Shown here: positions 1 through 8,787 of the stretch, one piece after another | How the letters are laid out: every line of letters starts with the position of its first letter | Numbering within the stretch: the stretch's first letter is position 1 | NCBI GenBank assembly: GCA_902620525.1 | Contig: CACNIK010000003.1 | Location: 62,001 to 126,000 of the forward strand | Direction of reading: 5' to 3' | Length of the DNA stretch: 64,000 bases | DNA from: an uncultured Pelagibacteraceae bacterium | GTDB taxonomy: Bacteria; Pseudomonadota; Alphaproteobacteria; Pelagibacterales; Pelagibacteraceae | Made by a program: the position numbers and the translations under genes | Notes under the pieces: model-generated | The model's database searches: none | What the model saw: the letters and a program-made list of their open reading frames with translations, nothing else | Told to the model about the DNA's origin: nothing

Positions 1-367
1 TAAAGGCCGTATTAAAGGAAAGGCTAGTCGTGCTGTGACATTAAACTATGGACAATTTGGACTTAAAGCTATGCAGCCCGAAAGAGTAATAGGAAAACAA
101 ATTGAAGCTGCAAGGGTGGCTCTGACAAGATATATGAAAAGAACTGGAAAAGTTTGGACTAGAGTGTTTCCAAATATACCAGTTTCGAAGAAACCAACTG
201 AAGTAAGAATGGGAAAAGGAAAAGGTTCTCCAGAATACTATGCTTGCAGAGTAAAGCCAGGACGTATTATTTTTGAAATTGATGGCGTAACAGAGGAAGT
301 TGCAAGAGAAGCTTTATATAAGGCTTCAGCCAAATTACCGATTAAAACTAAATTTATAAGTAGATAA
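1..367 (+). CDS. rplP: 50S ribosomal protein L16, 5' end cut by window
   Basis: L16 sits at the base of the large-subunit central protuberance near the tRNA binding sites. The reading frame is open from base 2 of the window, so the first Met inside it is not the true start. About 121 residues are visible, and L16 is usually near 137, so only a short N-terminal piece is missing. Visible hallmarks are the GQFGLKA segment and the basic [11 protein letters not shown] and [17 protein letters not shown] stretches. It lies one base before rpmC, the usual order of the S10/spc operon. Confidence 0.96.
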   Translation, partial: KGRIKGKASRAVTLNYGQFGLKAMQPERVIGKQIEAARVALTRYMKRTGKVWTRVFPNIPVSKKPTEVRMGKGKGSPEYYACRVKPGRIIFEIDGVTEEVAREALYKASAKLPIKTKFISR

Positions 368-368
368 T

Positions 369-560
369 ATGGCAACAAAAAAAAAAGAAGATAAAAAACT
401 AACGAAAGATCAGGCTTTGAAAAAACTTGATGTTTTAAAAAAAGATTTATTAAACATAAGGTTTAAAAGAATAAACAATCAAGTTGAAAACCCTGCACAA
501 TACGGCGAAATTAAAAAAAGTATAGCTAGACTGTATACAACTATAAAAGGTTCAAAATGA
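369..560 (+). CDS. rpmC: 50S ribosomal protein L29
   Basis: L29 is a small helical protein at the polypeptide exit tunnel, a docking point for targeting factors. The product is 63 residues, normal for the family, and shows the expected LxxLRF-type helix ([18 protein letters not shown]). The N-terminal ten residues are nearly all lysine, glutamate and aspartate. It starts one base after the rplP stop and its last four bases overlap the start of rpsQ (ATGA), which indicates translational coupling. Placement between rplP and rpsQ supports the call. Confidence 0.93.
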   Translation: MATKKKEDKKLTKDQALKKLDVLKKDLLNIRFKRINNQVENPAQYGEIKKSIARLYTTIKGSK

Positions 561-787
561 CAAAAAAAATTCTTAAAGGTGTAATAACAAGTGCAAAAAA
601 TGATAAAACAGTTGTTGTAGAAGTAACTAGAAAATTTGCTCATCCTTTTTATGGAAAAGTTATAAAAAGATCAAAAAAATACCATGCTCATGATGAAAAG
701 AATAAATTTAAAGAGGGAGAAATAATTCAAATAATTGAATGCAATCCAATTTCTAAAAAAAAAAGATGGAAGGTTATTGAAAAATGA
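557..787 (+). CDS. rpsQ: 30S ribosomal protein S17
   Basis: S17 is a primary 16S rRNA binding protein with an OB fold that stabilises the 5' domain. At 76 residues it is full length. The conserved pattern [18 protein letters not shown] followed by [22 protein letters not shown] is clear. It overlaps both rpmC and rplN by four bases in ATGA fashion, so the three genes are probably translated in a coupled way. Nothing unusual apart from the high lysine content common to this genome. Confidence 0.96.
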   Translation: MTKKILKGVITSAKNDKTVVVEVTRKFAHPFYGKVIKRSKKYHAHDEKNKFKEGEIIQIIECNPISKKKRWKVIEK

Positions 788-1152
788 TACAGGTGCAAAC
801 AGAGTTGAATGTAGCTGATAACACTGGAGCAAAACGTGTCGAATGTATAAAAGTCCTTGGTGGATCTAAAAGAAGATATGCTTCTGTTGGTGATATTATT
901 GTAATAAGCGTAAAAGATGCTATTCCAAAAGGTAAGGTAAAAAAAGGTGCAGTTCATAAAGCAGTAGTTGTAAGAACAAAAAAAGAAATATTTAGAAATG
1001 ATGGATCAAAAATTCAATTTGATACAAACGCAGTTGTTTTAACGGATGAAAAAGGTGAGCCTATTGGAACAAGAATATTTGGACCTGTTACTCGAGAATT
1101 AAGAGTTAGAGGGCATACTAAAATTATATCATTAGCACCGGAGGTTATATAA
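784..1152 (+). CDS. rplN: 50S ribosomal protein L14
   Basis: L14 binds 23S rRNA at the subunit interface and contacts elongation factors and the silencing factor RsfS. The 122-residue product is exactly the usual length. It opens with [19 protein letters not shown] and ends with the conserved ELR-type segment (FGPVTRELR followed by a [10 protein letters not shown] tail). It overlaps rpsQ by four bases and abuts rplX directly. A confident call from sequence and position in the spc operon. Confidence 0.97.
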   Translation: MIQVQTELNVADNTGAKRVECIKVLGGSKRRYASVGDIIVISVKDAIPKGKVKKGAVHKAVVVRTKKEIFRNDGSKIQFDTNAVVLTDEKGEPIGTRIFGPVTRELRVRGHTKIISLAPEVI

Positions 1153-1413
1153 ATGTTAAGTTTAAAAAAAGGATCACAAGTAAAAGTTATTTCTGGCAAA
1201 GATAAAGGAAAAACTGGTGAAATTTTAGAAATTAATAGAAGCTCGAACAGAGTAAAGATTAAAGCTATTAACATGATTAAAAAACATCTTAAGCCTACAA
1301 AAGAAAATAAAGGCGGAATTATTACAAAAGAAAATTTTATCCATATATCAAATGTAAGAAATGTTGATAAACAGGTTCCTAAAACTAAAACTAAAAAAGT
1401 GAGCAAAAAATAA
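1153..1413 (+). CDS. rplX: 50S ribosomal protein L24
   Basis: L24 is an assembly-initiator protein for the large subunit and lies near the exit tunnel. The N-terminal KOW motif is clear (KGSQVKVISGKDKGKTGEIL). At 86 residues it is somewhat shorter than the roughly 105 usual in proteobacteria; the C-terminal part is reduced to a lysine-rich tail. It starts immediately after the rplN stop, and its stop overlaps the first base of rplE. The shortening fits the general compaction of this genome. Confidence 0.95.
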   Translation: MLSLKKGSQVKVISGKDKGKTGEILEINRSSNRVKIKAINMIKKHLKPTKENKGGIITKENFIHISNVRNVDKQVPKTKTKKVSKK

Positions 1414-1967
1414 TGACACCAAGATTAAAAACATTGTACGAGAAAGATATAATAAAAAATTTGATGACTAAATTAAATTATAAAAACAAACATCAAGCAC
1501 CGAAGCTTGTAAAAATTGTTTTGAATATGGGTTTAGGAGAAGATGCCTCGGATGGAAAAAAAATTAAGACTAGTTTGGATGATTTAAGTTTAATAACTGG
1601 CCAGAAACCGGTCATCACTAAATTCAAAAAATCGATAGCAAACTTTAAAACTAGAAAAGGTCAAAGTGCAGGTGCTAAAGTTACACTTAGATCAAATAAA
1701 ATGTACGAGTTTGTTGATAGACTAGTAAACATTGCTTTGCCAAGAATAAAAGATTTCAGAGGTTTAAAAGCAGACGGAATTGATAACTCAGGAAACTATA
1801 GTTTTGGTATAAAAGAGCACATTATATTTCCTGAAGTGAATTTTGATAAAGTAGATAAGATTAGAGGTTTAGATATTACTATAGTTACATCTAACACTTC
1901 AAAAAAAGGAACACTTGAACTTTTAAAAGAATTTAACTTTCCAATAACTGAAAAAAAAACGAGGTAA
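1413..1967 (+). CDS. rplE: 50S ribosomal protein L5
   Basis: L5 binds 5S rRNA and forms part of the central protuberance, contacting P-site tRNA. The product is 184 residues, full length for the family. Conserved landmarks are the KIVLNMGLGE strand near residue 35, the TGQKPVITKFKKSIANFK region, and the C-terminal GLDITIVTSNTSKKGTLELLKEF. It shares one base with the rplX stop and is followed after one base by rpsN. A standard spc operon member. Confidence 0.97.
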   Translation: MTPRLKTLYEKDIIKNLMTKLNYKNKHQAPKLVKIVLNMGLGEDASDGKKIKTSLDDLSLITGQKPVITKFKKSIANFKTRKGQSAGAKVTLRSNKMYEFVDRLVNIALPRIKDFRGLKADGIDNSGNYSFGIKEHIIFPEVNFDKVDKIRGLDITIVTSNTSKKGTLELLKEFNFPITEKKTR

Positions 1968-1968
1968 A

Positions 1969-2274
1969 ATGGCTAAAAAAAGTGCAATACAAAAAAATTT
2001 AAAGAGAATGAAAATGGTGAATAGATTTGAAAAAAAAAGAATGAAGTTAAAAAAAATAATTATGAACAAAAAATTAGAGTTGGCAGAGAGATTTGCTGCT
2101 CAACTAAAATTAGACAAATTACCTAAAAATTCATCACGAGTAAGAATTAGGAATCGATGTGGTATATCAGGGAGACCACATGGATATTACAGAAAATTAA
2201 AAATTTCCAGGATTGCTCTTAGAGATATGGCGTCCTCTGGAAAAATTCCTGGTATAATTAAATCAAGTTGGTAG
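1969..2274 (+). CDS. rpsN: 30S ribosomal protein S14, zinc-free form
   Basis: S14 belongs to the 30S head and is needed for late assembly. At 101 residues it is the long form. Only one cysteine is present (RNRCGISGRPHG), so the four-cysteine zinc ribbon of the short form is absent. The C-terminal KLKISRIALRDMASSGKIPG segment and the terminal KSSW are family hallmarks. It follows rplE after one base and is followed by a clear AGGAGG ribosome binding site for rpsH. Confidence 0.96.
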   Translation: MAKKSAIQKNLKRMKMVNRFEKKRMKLKKIIMNKKLELAERFAAQLKLDKLPKNSSRVRIRNRCGISGRPHGYYRKLKISRIALRDMASSGKIPGIIKSSW

Positions 2275-2281
2275 GAGGAAT

Positions 2282-2680
2282 ATGACTTTAGTTGATCCAA
2301 TTGGAGATATGTTTACAAGAATAAGAAATGGTCAAATGAGAAATTTAAATTCAGTAAATATACCAGCATCTAAGTTTAGATCTAAAATATTAGAAATTTT
2401 AAAAACAGAGGGATATATAAGTAGTTTCTTTTTAGAAAGCAGTGAAAATAACAAGAAAGTAATTAAAGTAAATTTGAAATATTTCGAGGGAACACCTGTG
2501 ATTAAAGAAATTAAGCGTATATCAAAACCTGGTAGAAGAGTGTACTCAAGAGCCACTAGTATTCCAAAAATACAAAATGGATTAGGTATGGCTATTATAT
2601 CTACTTCTCAAGGTGTCATGTCAGATATAGAAGCTAGAAAAAATAATATTGGTGGAGAAATAATTTGTAAGGTATTTTAA
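2282..2680 (+). CDS. rpsH: 30S ribosomal protein S8
   Basis: S8 binds the central domain of 16S rRNA and in enterobacteria also represses spc operon translation. The 132-residue product starts with DPIGDMFTRIRNG and ends with the conserved GIMSD-like GVMSDIEARKNNIGGEIICKVF pattern, both family signatures. It has one of the best Shine-Dalgarno sequences in the cluster (AGGAGG about six bases upstream). Its stop overlaps the rplF start by one base. Confidence 0.97.
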   Translation: MTLVDPIGDMFTRIRNGQMRNLNSVNIPASKFRSKILEILKTEGYISSFFLESSENNKKVIKVNLKYFEGTPVIKEIKRISKPGRRVYSRATSIPKIQNGLGMAIISTSQGVMSDIEARKNNIGGEIICKVF

Positions 2681-3225
2681 TGTCAAAAATTGGAAAAAAA
2701 AATATTTTATTACCAAAAGACACATCTATTAAAGTAGAGGGTGATAAAATTACTATTACCGGTCCTAAGGGAAATAAATCTCTTTTTATTAATGAAAAAA
2801 TATTTTCTTCAAAAGTAAATGAAAAAAATGAATTTCAAATAAAACCAATAAATAAAACAGTTGACCACAAGACATTATTATTGTGGGGAACTTATAGAAG
2901 TCTAATAAATAACGCTGTTATTGGTGTTTCATCAGGACATGAAAAAATACTTGAGCTAAACGGAGTGGGTTTTAGGGCTAATTTAAAAGGTGAAATTTTA
3001 AATTTACAAATAGGTTTTAGTCATGATGTGAATTTTAAATTTCCTAAAGATGTAAAAATTCAAGTGGAAAAGCAAACTGTTATTAAAATTAACGGTGTTG
3101 ATAAAGAACTTGTATCAAAAATAGCTTCAGATATTAAATCTCTAAAACCTGTAGAACCTTACAAAGGAAAAGGTATTAAAGAGAGAAATCAGTATGTTTT
3201 AAGAAAAGAAGGAAAGAAAAAATAA
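2680..3225 (+). CDS. rplF: 50S ribosomal protein L6
   Basis: L6 is a two-domain protein near the sarcin-ricin loop and contacts elongation factor G. The product is 181 residues, slightly above the usual 177. The first domain begins MSKIGKKNILLP, and the second carries the conserved C-terminal VEPYKGKGIK segment, followed by a basic KEGKKK tail. It shares one base with rpsH and abuts rplR without a gap. Normal spc operon position. Confidence 0.96.
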   Translation: MSKIGKKNILLPKDTSIKVEGDKITITGPKGNKSLFINEKIFSSKVNEKNEFQIKPINKTVDHKTLLLWGTYRSLINNAVIGVSSGHEKILELNGVGFRANLKGEILNLQIGFSHDVNFKFPKDVKIQVEKQTVIKINGVDKELVSKIASDIKSLKPVEPYKGKGIKERNQYVLRKEGKKK

Positions 3226-3579
3226 ATGAAAAAAGTAAGCTCAAAAATTAAAAGAAAAATAAGAAATAGAAAGAAATTAAAGGATGTAAACACTAGTAAA
3301 TTGAGAATTACTGTTTTTAAATCTACTAAAAATATTTCAGCCCAAATTATAGATGATAAAATAAGTAAAACATTAGTTTCAGCATCATCAACAGAAAAAG
3401 AGATTAGAAAAAACAAAATAAAAAAAATGGATTTATCTAATATCTTAGGAGAGTTGCTTGCAAAAAGAGCAAAAGAAAAAAAGATAAGCAGTGTTTATTT
3501 TGATAGAGGGGGTTATAAATACCACGGCCGTATTAAGGCTTTAGCTGACTCTCTTAGAAAGAATGGATTAAAATTATAA
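3226..3579 (+). CDS. rplR: 50S ribosomal protein L18
   Basis: L18 binds 5S rRNA together with L5. The 117-residue product has the expected basic N-terminus (about 20 residues rich in lysine and arginine) and the conserved C-terminal DRGGYKYHGRIKALADSLRKNGL segment in which arginine and glycine contact 5S rRNA. It starts directly after the rplF stop and is directly followed by rpsE. Standard order; no anomalies apart from lysine enrichment. Confidence 0.95.
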   Translation: MKKVSSKIKRKIRNRKKLKDVNTSKLRITVFKSTKNISAQIIDDKISKTLVSASSTEKEIRKNKIKKMDLSNILGELLAKRAKEKKISSVYFDRGGYKYHGRIKALADSLRKNGLKL

Positions 3580-4086
3580 ATGAGCGATATTGAATATAAA
3601 GAAAAACTAGTTGCCATCAATAGGATTACTAAAGTTGTAAAGGGTGGACGAAGATTTGGATTTGCTGCTTTGGTTGTTGTCGGAAATCAAAAAGGATCAA
3701 TAGGAATAGGTCAAGGCAAATCAAAACAAGTTCCTGATGCCATAAAAAAAGCTACTGAGGTTGCGAAAAGAAACCAAGTAAAAATACCTTTAAAAGATGG
3801 AAGAACTTTGCATCATGATGTTAAAGGCAAGAACGGGTCTGGAAAAGTATTTATGAGATCCGCACCAGCAGGTACTGGTATAATTGCTGGAGGAGCGATT
3901 AGATCAGTTTGTGAGGTTTTAGGTATTCAAGATGTAGTTGCAAAATCATTAGGATCTGCAAATCCACATAATGTTTTAAAAGCATGTGTAAATGGACTAA
4001 AATCACAAGTTTCACCTAAAGTTCTGTCATCAATAAGAGGAAAAAAAATTTCTGAAATTATTTCAAAAAGGGAACACAAAAAATGA
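3580..4086 (+). CDS. rpsE: 30S ribosomal protein S5
   Basis: S5 helps form the mRNA entry channel and affects decoding fidelity. The product is 168 residues. The double-stranded RNA binding-like domain ([21 protein letters not shown]) and the C-terminal domain ([20 protein letters not shown], then [10 protein letters not shown]) are clear. Its stop overlaps the rplO start as ATGA, so there is no space for rpmD (L30), which normally lies between these two genes in alphaproteobacteria. Confidence 0.97.
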   Translation: MSDIEYKEKLVAINRITKVVKGGRRFGFAALVVVGNQKGSIGIGQGKSKQVPDAIKKATEVAKRNQVKIPLKDGRTLHHDVKGKNGSGKVFMRSAPAGTGIIAGGAIRSVCEVLGIQDVVAKSLGSANPHNVLKACVNGLKSQVSPKVLSSIRGKKISEIISKREHKK

Positions 4087-4535
4087 AGTTAAACAATCTA
4101 GTAAAAACAAATAAAAAAAAAATTAGACCTGGTAGAGGTATAGGATCTGGAAAAGGAAAAACATCTGGTAGAGGCCACAAAGGCCAAAAAGCCAGATCCG
4201 GAGTTGCAATAAAAAGTTTTGAAGGTGGTCAAATGCCTTTATTTAGAAGATTGCCTAAACGTGGCTTTAAATCCTTTAAAAAATCAAATACAGCAATATT
4301 AAATTTATCAAATATACAAAGTCTTTTTGATAAAAAAAAACTTACGTTGAGCAATAGTTTAGATTTAAAGATATTACAAAGCAAGAATATTATAGCAAAA
4401 AAATATGGAAAACTAAAAATATTAGGCAAAGGTGAAATTAAAAATAAAATTAACTTATCAGTCAATTTCGTTTCAAAACAAGCCAAAGAAAAAATTGAAA
4501 AAATTGGCGGTAAATTAACTCTTATTAAGAACTAA
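4083..4535 (+). CDS. rplO: 50S ribosomal protein L15
   Basis: L15 is a late-assembly large-subunit protein with a long basic extension reaching into 23S rRNA. The N-terminal glycine- and arginine-rich segment ([24 protein letters not shown]) and the following [15 protein letters not shown] motif are diagnostic. At 150 residues the length is normal. It overlaps rpsE by four bases where rpmD would be expected, and secY follows four bases after its stop. Confidence 0.96.
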   Translation: MKLNNLVKTNKKKIRPGRGIGSGKGKTSGRGHKGQKARSGVAIKSFEGGQMPLFRRLPKRGFKSFKKSNTAILNLSNIQSLFDKKKLTLSNSLDLKILQSKNIIAKKYGKLKILGKGEIKNKINLSVNFVSKQAKEKIEKIGGKLTLIKN

Positions 4536-4539
4536 AATT

Positions 4540-5841
4540 ATGTCTAGTGAAAATTTAAACCCTGGCGCTTTTAGTCATGCAACAGATTTAAAAAATAGAA
4601 TTTTTTTTACAATATTTTTATTAATCATTTATAGATTAGGCACTTATGTTCCATTAGCTGGCATTGATCCAGAAGCATTAAAAGAAATTATGGCATCTAG
4701 CCAAAAAGGTCTTCTTGGAATGTTTAATATGTTTTCTGGAGGCGCAGTAACTAGAATGGCAATATTTGCTCTTGGAATTATGCCATATATATCCTCATCA
4801 ATTATAGTTCAGCTATTAACTGGAACTTCTGATTATTTTAAAAATCTTAAAGAACAAGGAGAAATGGGAAGAAAGAAAATAACTCAAATTACTAGATACG
4901 GAACTGTATTGATTGCAGGTCTGCAAGGCTATGGTGTTGCTGTAGGAATTGAAAATGCAGGAAACTTAGTTTTAGAACCTGGAATGTATTTTAGAGTTAC
5001 TACCACTATATCTTTAGTAGCAGGAACAACTTTTTTAATGTGGTTAGGAGAGCAGATTACTCTAAGAGGTATAGGAAATGGTATATCATTAATAATATTT
5101 TCAGGTATTGTTGCTGAAATACCAAGAGCTCTTGCCTCAACATTTGAACTTGGAAGAACAGGTGCATTATCCGCAGTAATGATAGTAGGAATATTTATTT
5201 TAGTAATTATAACAGTTTTATTTATTGTTTTCTTTGAAAGAGCAGTAAGAAAAATTTTAATTAATTATCCAAAAAGGCAAATGGGTAACAAAATTTATGG
5301 TGGTGAGTCCTCACATTTGCCATTAAAAATTAATACAGCGGGCGTAATACCAGCTATATTTGCTTCAGCTTTACTATTATTACCTATAACGATGAGCAAT
5401 TTTGGTTTTGCAGAGTCAGATTTTTTTATAAATATTTCATCACTCTTCACGCAAGGACAACCCTTGTATATGGCTTTGTACGCTTTTGGGATTATATTTT
5501 TTTCATTTTTCTACACTTCAATTGTGTTCAACCCAAAAGAAACTGCGGAAAATTTAAGAAAATATGGAGGTTACATTCCTGGTATAAGACCAGGTGAAAG
5601 AACTGCGGAATATATAGAAACAATTTTAACAAGACTAACTACTATTGGCGCAATGTATTTAACAATTGTATGCTTGATGCCAGAATTTTTAATAGCAAGA
5701 TATCCAATTCCATTTTATTTAGGTGGAACATCAATTTTAATTGTAGTTGTGGTAGCAATGGATACAGTAACACAAGTTCAAACAAGATTAATGAGTTCGC
5801 AATACGAATCTTTAATAAAAAAAGCAAAATTCGGGAAGTAA
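4540..5841 (+). CDS. secY: protein translocase channel subunit SecY
   Basis: SecY forms the protein-conducting channel of the Sec translocon in the inner membrane, with SecE and SecG. The product is 433 residues with about ten hydrophobic segments. Visible motifs are the first-segment RLGTYVPLAGID, the plug-region GGAVTRMAIFALGIMPYISSSI, and the cytoplasmic-loop FNPKETAENLRKYGGYIPGIRPG with the conserved arginine that engages SecA or the ribosome. It lies between rplO and adk, the usual arrangement. Confidence 0.98.
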   Translation: MSSENLNPGAFSHATDLKNRIFFTIFLLIIYRLGTYVPLAGIDPEALKEIMASSQKGLLGMFNMFSGGAVTRMAIFALGIMPYISSSIIVQLLTGTSDYFKNLKEQGEMGRKKITQITRYGTVLIAGLQGYGVAVGIENAGNLVLEPGMYFRVTTTISLVAGTTFLMWLGEQITLRGIGNGISLIIFSGIVAEIPRALASTFELGRTGALSAVMIVGIFILVIITVLFIVFFERAVRKILINYPKRQMGNKIYGGESSHLPLKINTAGVIPAIFASALLLLPITMSNFGFAESDFFINISSLFTQGQPLYMALYAFGIIFFSFFYTSIVFNPKETAENLRKYGGYIPGIRPGERTAEYIETILTRLTTIGAMYLTIVCLMPEFLIARYPIPFYLGGTSILIVVVVAMDTVTQVQTRLMSSQYESLIKKAKFGK

Positions 5842-5845
5842 CAAA

Positions 5846-6412
5846 ATGAACTTAGTAATTTTTGGACCACCTGGCGCAGGTAAAGGAACGCAATCTAAAT
5901 TTATTGTTGAAAAGTTCAATATGTTTCAGCTTTCTACTGGAGAATTTTTAAGGAAAGAAATTTCAGGCAATACAAGTTTAGGAAAAAAAATTTCTTCAGT
6001 TATAAATTCAGGTGAGCTAGTATCCGATATAATTGTTTCTGATTTAATAGAAAAAGTTATCTCAGATAAAAAGTATCAAAACAGAATTGTATTTGACGGT
6101 TACCCAAGGAATTTAAATCAAGCAAAAAATTTAGATAATTTGTTAAAGAAATATAAACAAAAAATAAATATTGTTTTAAAATTATCAGTAAGCTTAGAAA
6201 CAATAAAAAAAAGAATTTCAGAAAGACGTGATTTAGAAAAAAGATCGGATGACAACGAAGAAATAGCAATAAGAAGATTTGAAACTTATGAAAAATCTAC
6301 TGAACCTGTAATTGAATATTATAAAAAATTGAATTTATTAAAAGTGGTGGACGGAGAAAGACCTATAGATCAAATAAACGATGAAATTAGCGCTATTATT
6401 TCCGCTATATAG
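5846..6412 (+). CDS. adk: adenylate kinase, short type
   Basis: Adenylate kinase interconverts AMP + ATP and two ADP in the cytoplasm. The P-loop GPPGAGKGTQ occupies residues 7-16; the AMP-site LSTGEFLR and the DGYPRN motif follow. At 188 residues it is the short form: between SERRDLEKRSDD and RFETYEKST there is no long LID insertion and no zinc cysteines. It follows secY after four bases. The gap behind it contains a promoter for the next operon. Confidence 0.96.
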   Translation: MNLVIFGPPGAGKGTQSKFIVEKFNMFQLSTGEFLRKEISGNTSLGKKISSVINSGELVSDIIVSDLIEKVISDKKYQNRIVFDGYPRNLNQAKNLDNLLKKYKQKINIVLKLSVSLETIKKRISERRDLEKRSDDNEEIAIRRFETYEKSTEPVIEYYKKLNLLKVVDGERPIDQINDEISAIISAI

Positions 6413-6414
6413 GG

Positions 6415-6443
6415 TTGACATTAATCGATAACGTCATTAAATA
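6415..6443 (+). promoter_or_regulatory. probable sigma-70 promoter of the rpsM-rpsK-rpoA-rplQ operon
   Basis: A perfect TTGACA hexamer at 6415-6420 is followed after 17 bases by TAAATA (6438-6443); reading with 16 bases gives TTAAAT. It lies in the 59-base gap between adk and rpsM, the longest gap in the first 8.7 kb, which fits an independent start for the alpha operon. A TGAC/GTCA dyad (6416-6419 and 6433-6436) overlaps the spacer. The -35 match is seen directly; promoter activity is inferred. Confidence 0.6.
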
Positions 6444-6471
6444 CGCACATATAAATTAAACCCTTTATAAT

Positions 6472-6855
6472 ATGGCTCGTATAGCAGGAATAAACATTCC
6501 ACAAAATAAGGTTGTTAGTATCGCATTAACATACATTCACGGTATAGGGTTATACTCATCAAAAAAAATTTGTAAGGAATTAAACATCTCCGAGACAACA
6601 AGAGTGAACCAGTTATCTGAAGAACAAGTTTTAAAAATAAGAGAATATATTGATAGCAAACATAAAGTCGAAGGAGACTTGAGAAGAGAAATATCTGTAA
6701 ATATAAAAAGATTAGTTGATCTTGCAACGTATAGAGGAAGTAGACATAAAAAAAAATTACCTGTTAGAGGTCAAAGAACTCATTGTAACGCTAGAACAAG
6801 AAAAGGTAAGGCAATAGCAATAGCAGGAAAAAAATTAACACCACTTAAAAAATAG
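6472..6855 (+). CDS. rpsM: 30S ribosomal protein S13
   Basis: S13 sits in the 30S head and contacts P-site tRNA through its tail. The 127-residue product begins [10 protein letters not shown] and carries the C-terminal signature [16 protein letters not shown]. The start is fixed by MARIAGI, which is almost invariant in the family. It is the first gene after the internal promoter and precedes rpsK by two bases. No rpsD (S4) is in this operon, as is usual in alphaproteobacteria. Confidence 0.97.
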   Translation: MARIAGINIPQNKVVSIALTYIHGIGLYSSKKICKELNISETTRVNQLSEEQVLKIREYIDSKHKVEGDLRREISVNIKRLVDLATYRGSRHKKKLPVRGQRTHCNARTRKGKAIAIAGKKLTPLKK

Positions 6856-6857
6856 TT

Positions 6858-7298
6858 ATGAATAAAAAGGTTGAAGAAAAAAAAGAATTAGAAAACAAAG
6901 AAGTTAAAAAAAAAGAAACTCAATTTAAAAAAAAGAAAAAAATCAAAAGAAATATCACTTCAGGTATAGCTTTTGTAAATTCTACTTTTAATAATACAAT
7001 AATATCTATCGCTGATGAAACAGGAAACGTAATTTCTTGGTCTTCTGCAGGTTCAAAGGGATTTAAAGGTTCTAGGAAATCAACACCTTACGCAGCTCAA
7101 GTTGCAGCTGATGATGCAGGCGCAAAAGCTTATGAAATGGGTTTAAGAACATTAACTGTTCAAGTCAAAGGCCCTGGTTCTGGAAGAGAAACAGCGCTTA
7201 GGTCATTGCAATCAAGAGGATTTAAAATTATTTCAATTAAAGACACAACACCAATGCCACACAACGGAACAAGACCACCAAAAAAAAGGAGAGTTTAA
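6858..7298 (+). CDS. rpsK: 30S ribosomal protein S11 with charged N-terminal extension
   Basis: S11 lies on the 30S platform near the mRNA exit. The conserved body begins around residue 32 ([19 protein letters not shown]) and ends with [10 protein letters not shown], the family C-terminus. Ahead of it are about 30 residues composed almost only of lysine, glutamate and asparagine, longer than in typical S11 (about 129 residues in total). The ATG used lies two bases after rpsM, so the extension is probably real. It shares one base with rpoA. Confidence 0.96.
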   Translation: MNKKVEEKKELENKEVKKKETQFKKKKKIKRNITSGIAFVNSTFNNTIISIADETGNVISWSSAGSKGFKGSRKSTPYAAQVAADDAGAKAYEMGLRTLTVQVKGPGSGRETALRSLQSRGFKIISIKDTTPMPHNGTRPPKKRRV

Positions 7299-8332
7299 TG
7301 CAATCAACTACTAATATCATTGATAAAAATTGGAAAGACTTAATTAAACCAAACAAATTAAATATAACAAGCAGTGACGATAAATCTTTTGCAAAAGTTG
7401 TTGCCGAACCTTTAGAAAAAGGTTTTGGTCAAACGATAGGAAATTCTTTAAGAAGAATTTTGCTGTCATCAATTCAAGGAGCAGCTGTTACTGCAATACA
7501 AATTGACGGAGTGTTACACGAATTTTCATCTATTAAAGGTGTGAGAGAAGATGTTACTGATATTGTATTAAATGTTAAAAACTTAGCAATTAAATGTAAT
7601 TCAACAAGCTCAAAAAAAATTATTTTAGATATTAAGGGCCCAAAAGAAGTTAAAGCTAAAGATATAACATTAGGACCAGAAGTAGAAATTTTAAATCCTG
7701 AACAAACTATATGTAACGTTGATGAGAAAACAAATTTTCATATGGAATTATTTGTGAATTCTGGGAAAGGATACGTACCGGCTCCAAAAAACAGATCTGA
7801 GGATAGTCCTTTGGGATTGATATCGATAGACTCTTTATTTAGCCCTGTAAAAAAAGTATCATTCTCAATAGAAAATACAAGAGCTGGTAGTGCACTAGAC
7901 TATGATAAATTGGTCATGAATGTAGAAACTAATGGAACAGTTGCTGCAGAGGATGCAATAGCTTACTCAGCAAGAATATTTCAAGATCAGCTTTCAATGT
8001 TCGTAAATTTTGAAGATCCAAAAGAAATTGTAAAAGAGATAAAATCTTCAGAGCCAGAATTTAATAAAAATTTATTAAAAAGAGTTGAAGAACTTGAATT
8101 GTCTGTTAGATCAATGAATTGTTTAAAAAATGATAATATTATTTATATTGGAGATTTAGTTCAAAAAACTGAACCAGAGATGTTAAGAACGCCAAACTTT
8201 GGTAGGAAATCACTTAATGAGATTAAAGAGGTTTTAAATACTATGTCTTTATATCTAGGAATGGAAATACCTAATTGGCCTCCAGACAATATAGCTGAAA
8301 TGTCAAAAAAACTTGAGGAAAATAGTTATTAA
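7298..8332 (+). CDS. rpoA: DNA-directed RNA polymerase alpha subunit
   Basis: The alpha subunit dimerises to nucleate RNA polymerase and its C-terminal domain binds UP elements and activators. The N-terminal domain includes [23 protein letters not shown] (dimerisation), and the C-terminal domain includes [13 protein letters not shown] and [17 protein letters not shown], the helix-hairpin-helix that touches DNA. The 344-residue length is normal. It overlaps rpsK and rplQ by one base each. Confidence 0.98.
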   Translation: MQSTTNIIDKNWKDLIKPNKLNITSSDDKSFAKVVAEPLEKGFGQTIGNSLRRILLSSIQGAAVTAIQIDGVLHEFSSIKGVREDVTDIVLNVKNLAIKCNSTSSKKIILDIKGPKEVKAKDITLGPEVEILNPEQTICNVDEKTNFHMELFVNSGKGYVPAPKNRSEDSPLGLISIDSLFSPVKKVSFSIENTRAGSALDYDKLVMNVETNGTVAAEDAIAYSARIFQDQLSMFVNFEDPKEIVKEIKSSEPEFNKNLLKRVEELELSVRSMNCLKNDNIIYIGDLVQKTEPEMLRTPNFGRKSLNEIKEVLNTMSLYLGMEIPNWPPDNIAEMSKKLEENSY

Positions 8333-8775
8333 TGAGACATAATTTAGGATATAGAAAACTTAATAAGACTTCAGAGCATAGAAAGGCTTTATTTAAGAAT
8401 ATGCTCAACTCATTAATTAAGTACGAACAAATAATAACTACATTGCCAAAAGCAAAAGAGCTTAAACCTCAAATAGATAAAGTAATTACAATTGGCAAAA
8501 AAAATGACCTCAATAATAAGAAAAAACTTTTTTCAAAATTACAAAACCAATCTTCTGTATTAAAAGTATTTAATGAGCTGTCAAAGAGATATAGTAAAAG
8601 AAATGGTGGTTATTCTAGAGTATTAAAAGCAGGTTTTAGAACTGGAGATGATGCACCTATGGCTGTGATAGAATTAGTTGATCGAAACGTAGAGGCTAAA
8701 AAGGTTGACAAGCCAAAAAAAGTTGAAAACAAAGATAAGAAGTCTCCAGAGACACCAAAAGTTGCAAATAAATAA
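8332..8775 (+). CDS. rplQ: 50S ribosomal protein L17
   Basis: L17 lies near the exit tunnel. The N-terminus [24 protein letters not shown] is a family signature, and the core ends with [14 protein letters not shown] near residue 120. A lysine- and proline-rich tail of about 30 residues follows, as in other alphaproteobacteria. It starts on the last base of the rpoA stop codon and closes the alpha operon; no obvious hairpin terminator follows within the 12-base gap. Confidence 0.96.
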   Translation: MRHNLGYRKLNKTSEHRKALFKNMLNSLIKYEQIITTLPKAKELKPQIDKVITIGKKNDLNNKKKLFSKLQNQSSVLKVFNELSKRYSKRNGGYSRVLKAGFRTGDDAPMAVIELVDRNVEAKKVDKPKKVENKDKKSPETPKVANK

Positions 8776-8787
8776 AGCATATCTAAT

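Noticed and set aside
1014-1406. 130-codon open frame on the minus strand
   Set aside because: It is antisense to rplN and rplX, both certain genes, and its hydrophobic composition is what the complement of lysine-rich AT-biased codons produces.
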